Positions 25,329 to 34,953 of a DNA stretch of 64,000 bases are shown here, piece by piece. A program made the position numbers and the translations under genes. Within the stretch, counting starts at the first letter, position 1. The number at the start of each line of letters is the position of its first letter. The notes under the pieces are model-generated. The model searched no databases. It had not been told where the DNA came from and saw only the letters and a program-made list of their open reading frames with translations. Source of the DNA: DATDIC01 sp963764525 (GTDB lineage: Bacteria > Pseudomonadota > Alphaproteobacteria > Acetobacterales > Acetobacteraceae); contig CAVXTC010000011.1 of assembly GCA_963764525.1 (NCBI GenBank), forward strand, positions 62,001 to 126,000, in the 5' to 3' direction.

Positions 25329-26476
25329 CTTGTCCTTTTCCTTGTTGCGCTTCTCGATGCCGCGAGGGATTTCGTCACGCTCCTCCGCGCTTTTGCCCAC
25401 GTCGCGCGCCAGTTCGACATGGATCGCATCCGGCAGCCCAAATTCCCGCACCACCGCGCGCAACGTCGCCGTTCCCTCGGCCGCACTGCCGGAGCGCGCC
25501 ACCACATCGCGTCCCTCGTCCTCTGGCGCGACCCCGTCGAAAGGCGTGCGCGGATCGAGTTCAAGCAGTCGCCGTACAGACTAGCAGGTGATCGTTTTCT
25601 GCCGACCGAAATCCTCCACAACCTGCCCGATCTGTTCGGCGGCCAAAACCTGTTCATGCACGCCGGCGACCAGCTTGAGCTGAGCAAGCCGCGCCAGCAG
25701 CCGGAACATCTCGTATCCCGGCGCACGCCGCGCGGCGCGCATCTGGTCACGCTCGAAGGGGCACCCCTCGACCAAATGTTCGCTGTTCTGCAATGGTCTC
25801 TGGGTGGACGCGAGCCGCGCACACTCGCCTTCCAGCGCCTCGCCGGCCCGTGCGTTCCCGAACCGCCGCTGGGAAGCGAAAATCGCTTGGGTCTCCGACA
25901 CCAGATCGGCGCGCAGAACGGACCGGCTGAAATCGCCGTTGCGGTTGTGCTTGCGTTCGGCAAAAGTCGGGTCGCGCGCGAACATCTCGCCGGCTGTGCG
26001 CCATTGTCCCAACCGTTCACGCATGGCATCGATCGCGTTCAGCATCCTGGAAGCGTCATCAGCGGCATTGGCACCGCGATCACGCTTGGAGTTTGAGCGG
26101 AAGCCGCGATGCCGCGCGATATGACCCAGAGCGACAGCCAGTTCGACCGGAATCAGCGCCCGATCCAAAGCCGCGGCGCGAAGGTCCCATGGGTCAAGTC
26201 CCGGCTGCTTCAGCGCCTCTCGCCCGTCCACGGCCAACAGTCTGTGCTCCAGGAACAGCCGGCGAATTTGGGGCATGCGTTGGCGCCGTCGTCGAATCAC
26301 CCGGCGTTGACCGCGATGCTGTCGCCGAAGCGCGTTGGTCGGCTTTCGCTCCTTATGCGTCTCTGGCGCATCGAAGGTGCGCACGCCGGCCCCCAGGATT
26401 GCACCGCTTTCCGCCCCAATTCGAGGACCGCCCAGCCCACCGACGCGATCCCGCCATCGATCCCGAGAACGAGCAT
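25329..26476 (-). pseudogene. cas9: Decayed type II-C cas9 (N-terminal half; RuvC-I to RuvC-II, no HNH)
   Basis: ATG 26476, behind GGAGGG, opens RuvC-I: LVLGIDGGIASVGWAVLELG with the catalytic Asp. After a one-base shift near 26425 come ERKPTNALRRQHRGQRRV (Arg-rich bridge helix), then REC sequence: LRAAALDRALIPVELAVAL, ARHRGFRSNSK, GEMFARDPTFAERKHNRNGD and RAARRAPGYEMFRLLARL. After GRQKTITC an in-frame TAG interrupts, then SVRRLLELDPRTPFDGV. A large deletion joins this to RuvC-II (DAIHVELARDVGKSAEERD), which ends at KRNKEKDK where the intron fragment begins. HNH, RuvC-III and the PAM-interacting domain are gone. No cas1, cas2 or array is nearby. Confidence 0.9.
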
Positions 26477-26524
26477 GATTATTTCCCTCCTTGGGGTATT
26501 GACGGCCCGGCATTATTGCGACAT

Positions 26525-26619
26525 GCATGCTACGGGAAATCGGTTGGGAAGCCACGGCAAGGTGACTTAACAGCCATCGAAGGATTACCCCCGGTCCGGC
26601 GACGGGCCGGGGGGATTCC
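26525..26619 (+). ncRNA. Possible tracrRNA relic upstream of cas9
   Basis: About 50-140 nt upstream of the cas9 start, on the opposite strand, lies a potential anti-repeat (ATGCTACGGGAAATCGG), a GGC/GCC-bounded nexus-like segment and a strong terminal hairpin. The hairpin is CCCCCGGTCCG at 588-598 of the 26-kb block, loop GCGA, and CGGGCCGGGGG. Position and three-part layout fit a type II-C tracrRNA. No CRISPR repeat is available here to test pairing, so this is a hypothesis; a plain terminator is the alternative. Confidence 0.3.
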
Positions 26620-26747
26620 TAACCGGGCATTAACGTCGGCGCTCCGCCCACAGGGCCACGTCCGTGATCTTTATCCCTATGGCGACTCACGCCGAAGCGA
26701 CGGGCAAACCCATCTCCGAGAATGCGACTCGAACGGCCGCCGATTGA

Positions 26748-26875
26748 TGTTACAATCCATCCCCCACCCGAACCGGTTGTACGTTCCGGCCCAGCCCGAC
26801 GCCTCCATCTGCCCCAATTTGTACTTTCCGCGCCCGCTGGATGCCCCCGATTTGCGCCGGTATGTACGATCCGGC
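26748..26875. repeat. Imperfect direct repeats with 42-43-bp spacing
   Basis: The core TGTAC starts at 26778, 26820 and 26863, each followed by a TTCCGG/TTCCGC/ATCCGG block and preceded by a pyrimidine-rich CCCC-rich stretch. A diverged fourth copy (TGTTACAATCC) starts at 26748. Such spaced repeats resemble transposase-binding sites at the end of an IS21- or Tn7-like element, but no transposase gene is present. The rest of the 400-nt gap (26570-26971) holds no credible gene. Confidence 0.5.
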
Positions 26876-26971
26876 GCCACCAGATGCGGGTGGCCTGCAC
26901 GGAATTCAGTACGCACTTGCCACCAACCAAATCATTGACACAACTCCCCCGCCGCGAGCCTGCTCCCTCGC

Positions 26972-27865
26972 ATGCGTCTGCCGCGCCTCTCCCACCTCGC
27001 AACCAGCCTGCTTCTCCTGACAGCAATGCTGGCCCGCACCACCGCCTCCCAGACCCTCCCCGGCGTCGCCGACCGCTTCTTCACCACCAGTGACGGCGCC
27101 CGCCTGCACTACCTCGAAGTCGGCCCCCCCAGTGCGCACACCATCGTCTTCATCCCCGGCTGGACCATGCCCGCCTGGATCTGGACCCCCCAGATCGCCG
27201 CCTTCAGCCACTCCTACCGGGTGATCGCCTTCGACCCCCGCGGCCAGGGCGACTCCGCCATCGCCCCCTCCGGCTACGAACCCGGCCGTCGCGGCCAGGA
27301 CATCGCCGAACTGATCGCCCGGCTCGGTCCGTCCCCCGTCCTGCTGGCCGGCTGGTCGCTTGGCGTGCTGGACGCGCTGGCCTATGTGCACACGCACGGC
27401 GACCGGCAGGTGGCCGGCTTGGTGCTGGTCGATAACTCGGTGGGCGAGGAACCGGCCCCGCTGCCGATCCGTCCTCCCCCGGGCCGCCACCGCCTCGGCC
27501 GGCCGATCCCGCACCCCGCCTACATGCAGAGTTTCGTGCGCACCATGTTCCGCACCCCGCAAAACCCCGCTTGGCTGGACCGGCTGACTGAGGCCACGCT
27601 GCGCACCCCGGACTGGGCCGCCCGCGCGCTGCTGTCCTATCCAGAGCCTCGCAGCTACTGGCGCGCCGCGATCTATTCGACTGCCAAACCCGTCCTTTAC
27701 GTCGTCCGCCCGGGATTCGCCGCACAGGCCGCCAATCTGGCCCGCAACCGCCCGAACACCGAAACCGCCGTGTTCGGCACGGCCGGCCACGCCCTGTTCA
27801 TCGACGAGACGGTGCGCTTCGATGCCCTGATGGGGACCTTCATCCACCAACGCATCTGGCCGTGA
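26972..27865 (+). CDS. Exported alpha/beta hydrolase
   Basis: A 297-residue protein with a signal peptide (residues about 7-26, ARTTASQ) and an alpha/beta hydrolase fold: oxyanion region FIPGWTMPAW, DPRGQGDS, nucleophile elbow GWSLG (Ser near residue 127) and a C-terminal GTAGHALF with the catalytic His. The substrate is unknown; haloperoxidase- or esterase-like. The stop overlaps the GTG of the next gene, so the hydrolase is coupled to the membrane aminopropyltransferase-like protein and probably shares its pathway. Confidence 0.82.
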   Translation: MRLPRLSHLATSLLLLTAMLARTTASQTLPGVADRFFTTSDGARLHYLEVGPPSAHTIVFIPGWTMPAWIWTPQIAAFSHSYRVIAFDPRGQGDSAIAPSGYEPGRRGQDIAELIARLGPSPVLLAGWSLGVLDALAYVHTHGDRQVAGLVLVDNSVGEEPAPLPIRPPPGRHRLGRPIPHPAYMQSFVRTMFRTPQNPAWLDRLTEATLRTPDWAARALLSYPEPRSYWRAAIYSTAKPVLYVVRPGFAAQAANLARNRPNTETAVFGTAGHALFIDETVRFDALMGTFIHQRIWP

Positions 27866-30334
27866 CTCCGGCGCACCCGACCGGTCGGCGGCTTGCGCTG
27901 GTGCCGCTGTTCCTGGTTTCACTTGCCGCGCTCGGCAACGAGATCGCGCTGACCCGCTATTTCGCGGTCGCCGAGTGGTCCGACTATGGTTACTGGGTCA
28001 TCTCGATCGTCATGGCGGGCTTCGCGCTCAGCGGCGTTGTGTTGGCGCTGGGGCGCGATGCGGCGGCCCGGCATGGCGAGGCGCTGATCGCGGCGCTCCC
28101 CCCGTTACTGCTGGTCAGCGCCGCCCTGGGCTTCCATTTTACCACAGAAAACCCGTTCAATCCGCTGCAATTGCAGAATACCACCACCTGGGCGCCGCAA
28201 CTCTGGAACATCGCCGGCTACTATGCCGCGCTGCTGCCGTTCTTCTTCCTGGCCGGCCTGTTCGTCAGCCTGAGCTTCGTGCTGAACGCCGACCGCATCG
28301 GGACCGTATATGCCTGGGACCTGACCGGCGCCGGCACCGGGGCCGCGCTGGTGATGGTTCTGATGTTCCTGCTGCATCCGTTCCTGCTGATCCCGGCGCT
28401 GCTCGTCCCGCTGGCCGCTAGCGCGGCGTTCATCGGCGGGCGGCATCGCTGGGCGGCTCGCGGGGCCACCGGCCTCGCGCTGGTCGCCGCCGAGGCCCTG
28501 TTGCTGCTCGGCAGCCAGCCAAAGATCAACGATTTCAAGCCGATCTACGCCCCCTTGCACACGCCCGGCGCCCAGGTGCTGGCCGAGCGCTACTCGCCCG
28601 GCGGCGTGTACGCGCTGCTCGACGACTTCACCGAGCGGGTCGATACCGACGTCTCCAACAACGCCGGGATGCTCGGCGTATCGGGGCCGCCCCGCAGTCT
28701 CGGCCTGTACCGCGACGGCGAGCGCATTGCCGCGTTGCCCCGGCCGGGGCCGCTCGATGTCGGCTACGCCGGCGCCGCGCTGGATGCATTGCCATACACG
28801 CTCCTGGGCCACCCCAGAGTGCTGCTGGCCGGCGCGTCCGGCGGTTTCCGGGTTGCTGAAGCGCTGCGGCTCGGGGCCGGGGCCGTCGTGGCGCTGGAAC
28901 CGGAGCCGATGCTGCGCGACGCGTTGCGGCACGGTTTCGGCCCATCCCCGCCGCAAGCGGCGGCCCACGTGCAAGTGCTGGGAGAAGGGCCGCTTGCCGC
29001 CGCCCGGGCCGCTGGCCGCTTCGACCTGATCGACGTCTCGGCCGATTTCCTCGACGCTGCCCCGGCCAATGCCACTGCATTCACCGTCGAGGCGATCGCC
29101 ACCTATCTCCGCGCCCTGACGCCTGATGGGATCGTATCCCTGCCGGTGTCGATCCGCGATTTCCCGGTCTATGCGCTGCGCGTCCTCGCGACCGCCCGGG
29201 CGGCGCTGCAAGCTGAAGGAATCGTGGATCCGGCCGTCCATGTGGTGGTTTATCGCTCCGCCTGGAACGCCCGGGTGCTGCTCTCTGCCCACCCCTGGAA
29301 CCCGGCCCGTATCGCCGAGATCCGGCGGTTCTGTGATCAGCGCTCGTTCGATGTGTCGTATTATCCGGGGATCGACGTCACCGCCGCCCGTCCCGCCATC
29401 TACAACGACCTTCCGGCGATTTCCTTCGCCGCTGGCGAGGTGACCTCCAACGGCCCCGATAACTCGATCGCCGATGAGGCCGCCGCCGTGCTGACCGGGC
29501 AGTCGAGCGCCTCGCAGGAGGCGTTCAGTCTGTCCCCGATGACGCTGGACCGCCCGTTCTTCTATTCGGCGCTCCGCCTGTCGCAGCTTGGCCTCCTGCT
29601 GCAACGGCTCGAAGTCCTGCCGCAGGCAGAGATCGGCGCGCTCGTGAACCTGGCGGTGCTGGCGCAGGCCGCGGTGATCGCCCTGGCCGTACTGCTGGTG
29701 CCTCTGGCCGCCGGCCGACTGCGTCCCGCAGACGGGGGACTGCTGCGTATTCTGCTTTATTTTCCGGCGCTTGGATTAGGCTTCCTCTTCATCGAGATCT
29801 ACCTGATCGAGCAGGCGAGCCTGTGGCTCGGGGACCGGACCAGCGGTTTCGCCCTCGTGCTGACGGCGATGCTGGTGTTTTCCGGCCTCGGCAGTGCCGC
29901 ATCTGGCCGGTTCGCGGCGCATCCACGCCAGGGCATCGCCCTGGCCGCGCTGGTGACCGCCGCATGGAGCGCCGCCGTCCTCGGCGGATTGCAGCCGGCG
30001 ATCCTGGCCACGCTCGGCGCACCCTGGCTGGTGAGGGCCGGGCTGGTGATGGGGGTCGCGGCCCCTGTCGCCTTCGCGCTCGGTCTGCCGTTCCCGCTTG
30101 GCTTGTCCCGACTCGATGCCGGCGCCGGGACGCTGCCCTGGGCCTGGGGGCTGAACGGGGCTTTTTCTGTGGTTGCTACGCCACTGGCCAACCTGATCGC
30201 GCGGCAAGCCGGATATCAGCTTGCTTCTTCTGTGCGCCGCCGTCTTGTATGCTATGGCCCTCCTGGCTTTCCCCGCTCCTCGGAGACGTGCTCAGTGGCT
30301 TCATTTTCCGGCCCGCTCACCCGGCGCGGACTGA
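27862..30334 (+). CDS. Membrane protein with spermidine synthase-like domain (frameshift near C-terminus)
   Basis: An approximately 820-residue protein. About seven N-terminal transmembrane segments (ALVPLFLVSLAALGNEIALTR onward) are followed by a soluble spermidine synthase-like Rossmann domain (RVLLAGASGGFRVAEALRLG, VVALEPEPMLRDAL, FDLIDVSADF), then another membrane block (from VNLAVLAQAAVIALAVLLV). Near 30210 the frame shifts; the corrected frame reads LLLLCAAVLYAMALLAFPAP and stops at TGA 30332-30334. Without correction it appears fused to the following methyltransferase. The reaction is unknown; such proteins may not make polyamines. GTG 27862 overlaps the hydrolase stop. Confidence 0.78.
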
Positions 30335-31164
30335 TCGCCGGCGCGGCTGCGGCGACCGTCCTCCGCCCGGCCTTCGCTGCTCCCGCTGCGTGGAGCCGCG
30401 CCGCCTATGAGGCGGCGATGCATGCCTCCGGCCGTCCGGTCAGCCTGACGGACGCGCAGTTCGACGCTATCCAGGCGCGCAAGCCGGCGGCGATGAAACG
30501 GATCGAGGCGTATCTGAAAGACCGGCTGCACACGCCCGATCCGGCCGTCATGGCGGCATTCCAGGCGGTGCCGCGAGAGTATTTCCATTACATCTACTCG
30601 GAGCGTCGGGCGACCCCCGGGGATGCGTATGAGAGCGATCCGAAGCCCTGGGGGCTCGGCTATGGCTCGGCGCTGTCGGATTATCTGGGGCAGGCCTACA
30701 TGACCCAGATCGCCGAGCCGAAGCCGGGACAGGTGACGTTGGAGATCGGCACCGGCAGCGGATTCCAGAGCGCCTTGCTGTCGCGGATCGTGGCGCAGGC
30801 CTACACGATCGAGATCATCGAGCCGCTGGGTCGTGCCGTGGGCCGGATTTTCGCCCCGCTGGGCTACGACAACGTCCATACCAAAGTGGGCGACGGGTAT
30901 TACGGCTGGCCGGACGTGCAGGGCGGGTTCGATACCATCATGGTGACGTGCGCGGCCGAGTACGCGCCGCCGGACCTGTTCAAGCAGATGAAACCGGGCG
31001 GACGGATGATCATTCCGATCGGGCAGCCGTTCAAGCGCGGCCAGGTGCTTTACATCTATACAAAGGACGCGGAAGGGAAGGTGCATTCCCGGCGCGATAT
31101 GGGGGTGTTCTTCATCCCGATGACCGGAGCGATCCAGAAGACGCCGGCAACCCACGCGATCTGA
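30295..31164 (+). CDS. Exported protein-L-isoaspartate O-methyltransferase-like protein
   Basis: A 289-residue protein. GTG 30295 opens a Tat-like signal (LTRRGLIAGAAAATVLRPAFA). The mature part has a PCMT-type SAM-binding domain: YGSALSDYLGQAYMTQ, the SAM loop LEIGTGSGFQSALLS, and FDTIMVTCAAEYAPPDLFKQMKPG-type sequence split across the catalytic region. Isoaspartyl methyltransferases repair aged proteins and are normally cytosolic, so an exported form is unusual because SAM is scarce outside the cytoplasm. It overlaps the upstream gene by 40 nt in another frame. Confidence 0.8.
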   Translation: MASFSGPLTRRGLIAGAAAATVLRPAFAAPAAWSRAAYEAAMHASGRPVSLTDAQFDAIQARKPAAMKRIEAYLKDRLHTPDPAVMAAFQAVPREYFHYIYSERRATPGDAYESDPKPWGLGYGSALSDYLGQAYMTQIAEPKPGQVTLEIGTGSGFQSALLSRIVAQAYTIEIIEPLGRAVGRIFAPLGYDNVHTKVGDGYYGWPDVQGGFDTIMVTCAAEYAPPDLFKQMKPGGRMIIPIGQPFKRGQVLYIYTKDAEGKVHSRRDMGVFFIPMTGAIQKTPATHAI

Positions 31165-31323
31165 AACCGTCGTTCGGGCGAGCGTTCAGCCTGGCTTCGG
31201 CGCCCGCAAGCGAAAAGGTGAACGCGCCATCCAGGGCGTTACGGCGATGACATGCGCCCTCGGCTTCATACGTGGCCCGGTTTGGGTTAGAGAACGCCCA
31301 GGCAAAGACACCAGGATCTCCGC

Positions 31324-32088
31324 TTGGACGCCACCGCCAGCGTCGCGCCGCATCGGCGCAATCTTCACCGCTTCGCCAATCCCGGGCGCTTTCTGCGCAT
31401 CTCCGGCGCGGCGTTGCCGTGGTTGGCGGTTCCGGCGCTGGTGCTCACCGCCGTCGGCCTGGTCTGGGGGCTGCTGTTCTCGCCGGCCGACTGGCAGCAA
31501 GGCGACGCTGTGCGGATCATGTACATCCATGTACCGGCGGCGTGGCTGGCCTCGGCGGGGTATTTCGCGCTGGCCGCCTGCTCGGCCGCTTCCCTGGTCT
31601 GGCGGCATCCGCTGGCCGATCTGGCGGCGGTCGAGATCGGGCCGGTGGGCGCCGGCTTCACCGCGCTATGTCTGATCACCGGCAGCTTGTGGGGCAAGCC
31701 GATGTGGGGGGCGTGGTGGGTGTGGGATGCCCGGCTGACCTCGGTCCTGGTGCTGTTCTTTCTGTATCTCGGGCACATCGCGCTGGTGCGCGCCTTCGAC
31801 AGCCCGGAGCGCGGCTATCGGGCCGGCGCGATCCTGGCGCTGGTGGGGGCGGTCGATCTGCCGATCATCAAGTTCAGCGTCGATTGGTGGAACACGCTGC
31901 ACCAGCCCGACACCATCACCCTGACCGGGGCGCCGACCATGTATATCAGCATGCTCTGGCCCCTGCTGTTCACCACACTGGGCTATACGCTCGGCTTTGC
32001 CGCCATCGTCACGGCCCGTCTGCGGGCGGCCGTGATGGAGCGTCGCATGCGCGCCCTGCTGATGGCGCGCGCGCACGAGACCGCATGA
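31324..32088 (+). CDS. ccmC: CcmC, haem-handling protein of cytochrome c maturation
   Basis: A 254-residue inner-membrane protein with six transmembrane segments and the tryptophan-rich haem-binding signature WGAWWVWDARLTSVLVLFF. The two flanking histidines (MYIHVPAAW and NTLHQPDTIT) ligate haem. It loads haem onto CcmE in the periplasm. The start is TTG 31324 with AGGA upstream; no better in-frame ATG precedes the first membrane segment. It opens ccmCDEFGHI. ccmA and ccmB are not in the window. This system would mature the cytochromes of the quinoprotein locus. Confidence 0.93.
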   Translation: MDATASVAPHRRNLHRFANPGRFLRISGAALPWLAVPALVLTAVGLVWGLLFSPADWQQGDAVRIMYIHVPAAWLASAGYFALAACSAASLVWRHPLADLAAVEIGPVGAGFTALCLITGSLWGKPMWGAWWVWDARLTSVLVLFFLYLGHIALVRAFDSPERGYRAGAILALVGAVDLPIIKFSVDWWNTLHQPDTITLTGAPTMYISMLWPLLFTTLGYTLGFAAIVTARLRAAVMERRMRALLMARAHETA

Positions 32089-32246
32089 CGCATCTGCCGT
32101 TCATCGCCGCGTCCTACGCGTTGGGGGTGCTGCTGCCTGGGGCCTATGCGGTGGCTGCGTTCCTGCGGATGCGGGCGGCGAGCCGGCGGCTGGCTGCGGT
32201 GGACACGCGGAGGGCGGATCGCCGGGGCGGCCCGCCGTGGGGCGGC
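32085..32246 (+). CDS. ccmD: CcmD, small membrane protein (reads into ccmE without a stop)
   Basis: ATG 32085 overlaps the ccmC stop (ATGA). The product starts MTHLPFIAASYALGVLLPG, the single transmembrane helix typical of CcmD, followed by a basic tail (RMRAASRRLAA). CcmD stabilises the CcmABC-CcmE complex. No stop separates it from ccmE; the same frame continues into the ccmE ATG at 32247. This is either a natural fusion or a one-base error hiding a TGA that overlaps the ccmE start. Confidence 0.78.
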
Positions 32247-32770
32247 ATGACCCGCAAGCGGCGCCGGCTTTATGCGCTGCTGGCCTGCGGCATCGGCCTC
32301 GGCTCGGCGACCGCGCTGGCGCTGACCGCGTTCCAAAGCAGCTTGGTGTTCTTCATCTCGCCGTCGGAGATCGTCGCCGGGGACCGGCTGCCGGGGCGGA
32401 CCTTCCGGCTCGGCGGGCTGGTCCAGGCCGGCAAGCGTGCGGCACGCGGTTGCCGACGGCCGGCCGGAGGCGCGGTTCCGCCTCACCGACGGCAGCGCGA
32501 CGGTGGAGGTGACTTATGACGGGGTGTTGCCCGATCTGTTCCGCGAGGGCCAGGGCATCGTCGCGGTCGGGGTCGATTCAGCCGGACGGCAGTTTCCGCG
32601 CGGCCGAGGTGCTGGCCAAGCATGATGAGAACTACATGCCGCGGGAAGTGGTGGACGCGCTGAAGAAGAGCGGCCACTGGAACCCGGCGGCTGGCGCCCC
32701 GCCGCCGGCCAGCACGTGGGACACGCTGCGGGTCCAGAAGGCAGATGCAACGGGACGGGCGGGCGGATGA
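32247..32770 (+). CDS. ccmE: CcmE, periplasmic haem chaperone (two frameshifts)
   Basis: CcmE carries haem covalently on a histidine before transfer to apocytochromes. The frames join as follows: MTRKRRRLYALLACGIGLG membrane anchor, FFISPSEIVAGDRLPGRTFR, then a shift near 32434 to VRHAVADGRPEARFRLTDG, then near 32578 to SIQPDGSFRAAEVLAKHDEN followed by YMPREV. The haem-binding His is in KHDENYMP. The corrected length of about 174 residues is normal. Both shifts are consistent with one extra base each. Confidence 0.88.
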
Positions 32771-32778
32771 AGGTTCGC

Positions 32779-32862
32779 TCGTCATTCCCGCGAAAGCGGG
32801 AATCCAGACCTCGCCCGCAAAACCGGACCAGCGCGTGGATGCCCGCCTTCGCGGGCATGACG
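32779..32862. repeat. REP/BIME-like paired palindromic element
   Basis: Two stem-loops face each other: ATTCCCGC-GAAA-GCGGGAAT (32784-32803) and ATGCCCGC-CTTC-GCGGGCAT (32839-32858), flanked by CGTC and GACG. The whole element is an imperfect long inverted repeat. The same sequence family occurs at four other intergenic places in this window. Confidence 0.75.
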
Positions 32863-32981
32863 CCGGGAGTGTTGGCGGCTGGGAGGATGGCGGTGGTCGG
32901 GAGCTCCGGACGGGTTGACCCCTCCCCCGGCGTTGGTCTGCCTCGCAGCCCAAGCCCACGAGGGGAGGCGGGGGAGTCCAA

Positions 32982-34945
32982 ATGATACCTGAACTTGGGC
33001 ATTTCGCGCTGGCGTTGGCGGTGGCGATCGCGGGAGCCCAGGCGGTGCTGCCGCTGGTGGGGGCGCATAACCGCGATATCAGGCTGATGGCGGCGGCGCC
33101 GGCGCTGGCGATCGGGCAGCTTGTCGCACTGGGTGCCGCGTTCGGCTGCCTGGTCTGGAGCGCGGTTGTCGATGATTTCTCGGTCTTCAATGTCGCCGAG
33201 AACTCCAGCAGCACCGAGCCGCTGGTGTACAAGATCACCGGGACCTGGGGGAACCACGAGGGTTCGATCCTGCTCTGGTGCCTGATCCTGGCCGGCTGCG
33301 GGGCCGCGGTGGCGTTCTTTGGACGCAATCTGCCGTCGGCTTTGCGGGCCCGGGTGATCGGGGTGCTCGGGTTCACCTCGGCCGGGTTCCTGTTGTACGC
33401 GCTGACCGTGTCGAACCCATTCATGCGCGTCTGGCCTCCGCCGCTCGATGGGCGGAACATCAACCCGCTGCTGCAGGACCCCGGGCTGGCGATGCACCCG
33501 CCGGTGCTCTACGCCGGCTATGTCGGGTTCGCGATTCCGTTCGCCTTCGCGGTGGCCGCCCTGCTGGAGGGCCGCGTGGATGCCGCGTGGGGACGCTGGG
33601 TGCGGCCGTGGACGCTGGGCGCCTGGTGCCTGCTGACCTCAGGCATCGCGCTGGGGTCGTGGTGGGCGTATTACGAACTCGGCTGGGGCGGGTTCTGGTT
33701 CTGGGACCCGGTGGAGAACGCCTCGCTACTGCCCTGGTTGACCGGCACGGCGCTGCTGCACTCGGCCATCGTGGTGGAAAAGCGGGAGGCGCTGAGGACC
33801 TGGACCATCCTGCTGGCGATCGGCACGTTTTCATTGAGTCTGTGCGGCACCTTCATGGTGCGGTCGGGCATCCTGAACTCGGTGCACGCCTTCGCGTCGG
33901 ACCCGACGCGGGGGGTGTTCATCCTGGCGCTGCTGGCGCTGGTGATCGGCGGGTCTTTGCTGCTGTTCGCGTTGCGGGCGCCATTGCTGGGAGCTTCGGG
34001 GATTTTCGCGCCGGTCTCGCGGGAGGGCGCGCTGGTGCTGAACAACGTGCTGCTGTGCTCGATCGCGGCGGTGGTGCTGACGGGGACGGTGTATCCGCTG
34101 TTCGCGGCCTTGGTGTTCAACGCCAAGCTCAGTGTCGGGGCCGCCCTATTTCCACCTGACCGTGGTGCCGCTGCTGGTCCCGTTGTTCGCCGCCATGAGC
34201 GTGGGGCCGGTGCTGCCGTGGAAGCGCGCCGATTTGCTGCCGGGGCTGGTCCGGCTGTGGTGGGCGGCGGCTTTGGCGGCGCTGGTCGGGGTGGCCGCAG
34301 AAGCGGGGTTGCGGCATGCCTTTGCCGCGGCGGGATTTGCCGCCTCGGCTTGGCTGATCGCCGGGGCGTTTGCGGAGCTGATCGGAGCGCATCAGGCTGT
34401 TTCGCGTTCCGCTGTCGGCCACGTGGGCGCGTGCCGGGGCCCAGCCACTTTCGGTATGGGGGAGGGCGGTGGCGCATGCCGGAATGGGCGTCACCGTTGC
34501 CGGAATTGCCGGGATGTCGCTGTCGGCCAGCACGATCGTGTCGGTGCGGCCGGGGACCACGGTGGCGTTCGGCGGCTATGATTGGACGCTGAGCGGGCTG
34601 CATGATGCGCCCGGGCCGAACTACACGTCCCGCGTGGCCGATCTGCGCGTGACCCGGGATGGCCGGCAGATTGTGCTGTTCCATCCGTCTCGCCGGTCCT
34701 TCGCCCAGCAGCAGCAAACCATCAGCGACACCGCGATCCAGACCAATCTGATCCGCGACCTGTATGCCGTGATGGGCGATGAGCGGGACGGGCAGGTGGT
34801 GCTGCGCCTGCACGTGAACATCCTGGCGCCTTGGATCTGGCTTGGCGCGCTGGTCATGGCGGCCGGGGGGGCGTTGTCGTTGGCCGACCGGCGGCTGCGC
34901 GTCGGCGCCCCGGCGCGGCGAAGCGCCGTCACGGTTCCCGCCTGA
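32982..34945 (+). CDS. ccmF: CcmF, cytochrome c haem lyase subunit (two frameshifts)
   Basis: CcmF, with CcmH and CcmI, attaches haem to CXXCH sites. The sequence shows many transmembrane helices and the conserved haem region WGGFWFWDPVENASLLPWL, preceded by KITGTWGNHEGSILLW and NPLLQDPGLAMHPP. The frame changes near 34138 (after NAKLSVGA, to PYFHLTVVPLLVPLFAAM) and near 34430 (to AHAGMGVTVAGIAGMSLS and NYTSRVADLRV). The corrected length of about 654 residues is typical. Both shifts equal one inserted base, so the gene is probably intact in the organism. Confidence 0.9.
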
Positions 34946-34953
34946 GCCGCCCG

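Noticed and set aside
26619..27026. Minus-strand open frame with 14-residue repeats
   Set aside because: The repeats follow from the 42-43 bp DNA repeats, there is no ribosome-binding site, and it overlaps the hydrolase start.
27862..31164. One continuous 1100-residue protein joining the membrane spermidine-synthase-like domain to the methyltransferase
   Set aside because: The second half has its own GTG start and Tat signal, and the first half regains a natural C-terminal helix and stop after a one-base correction near 30210.
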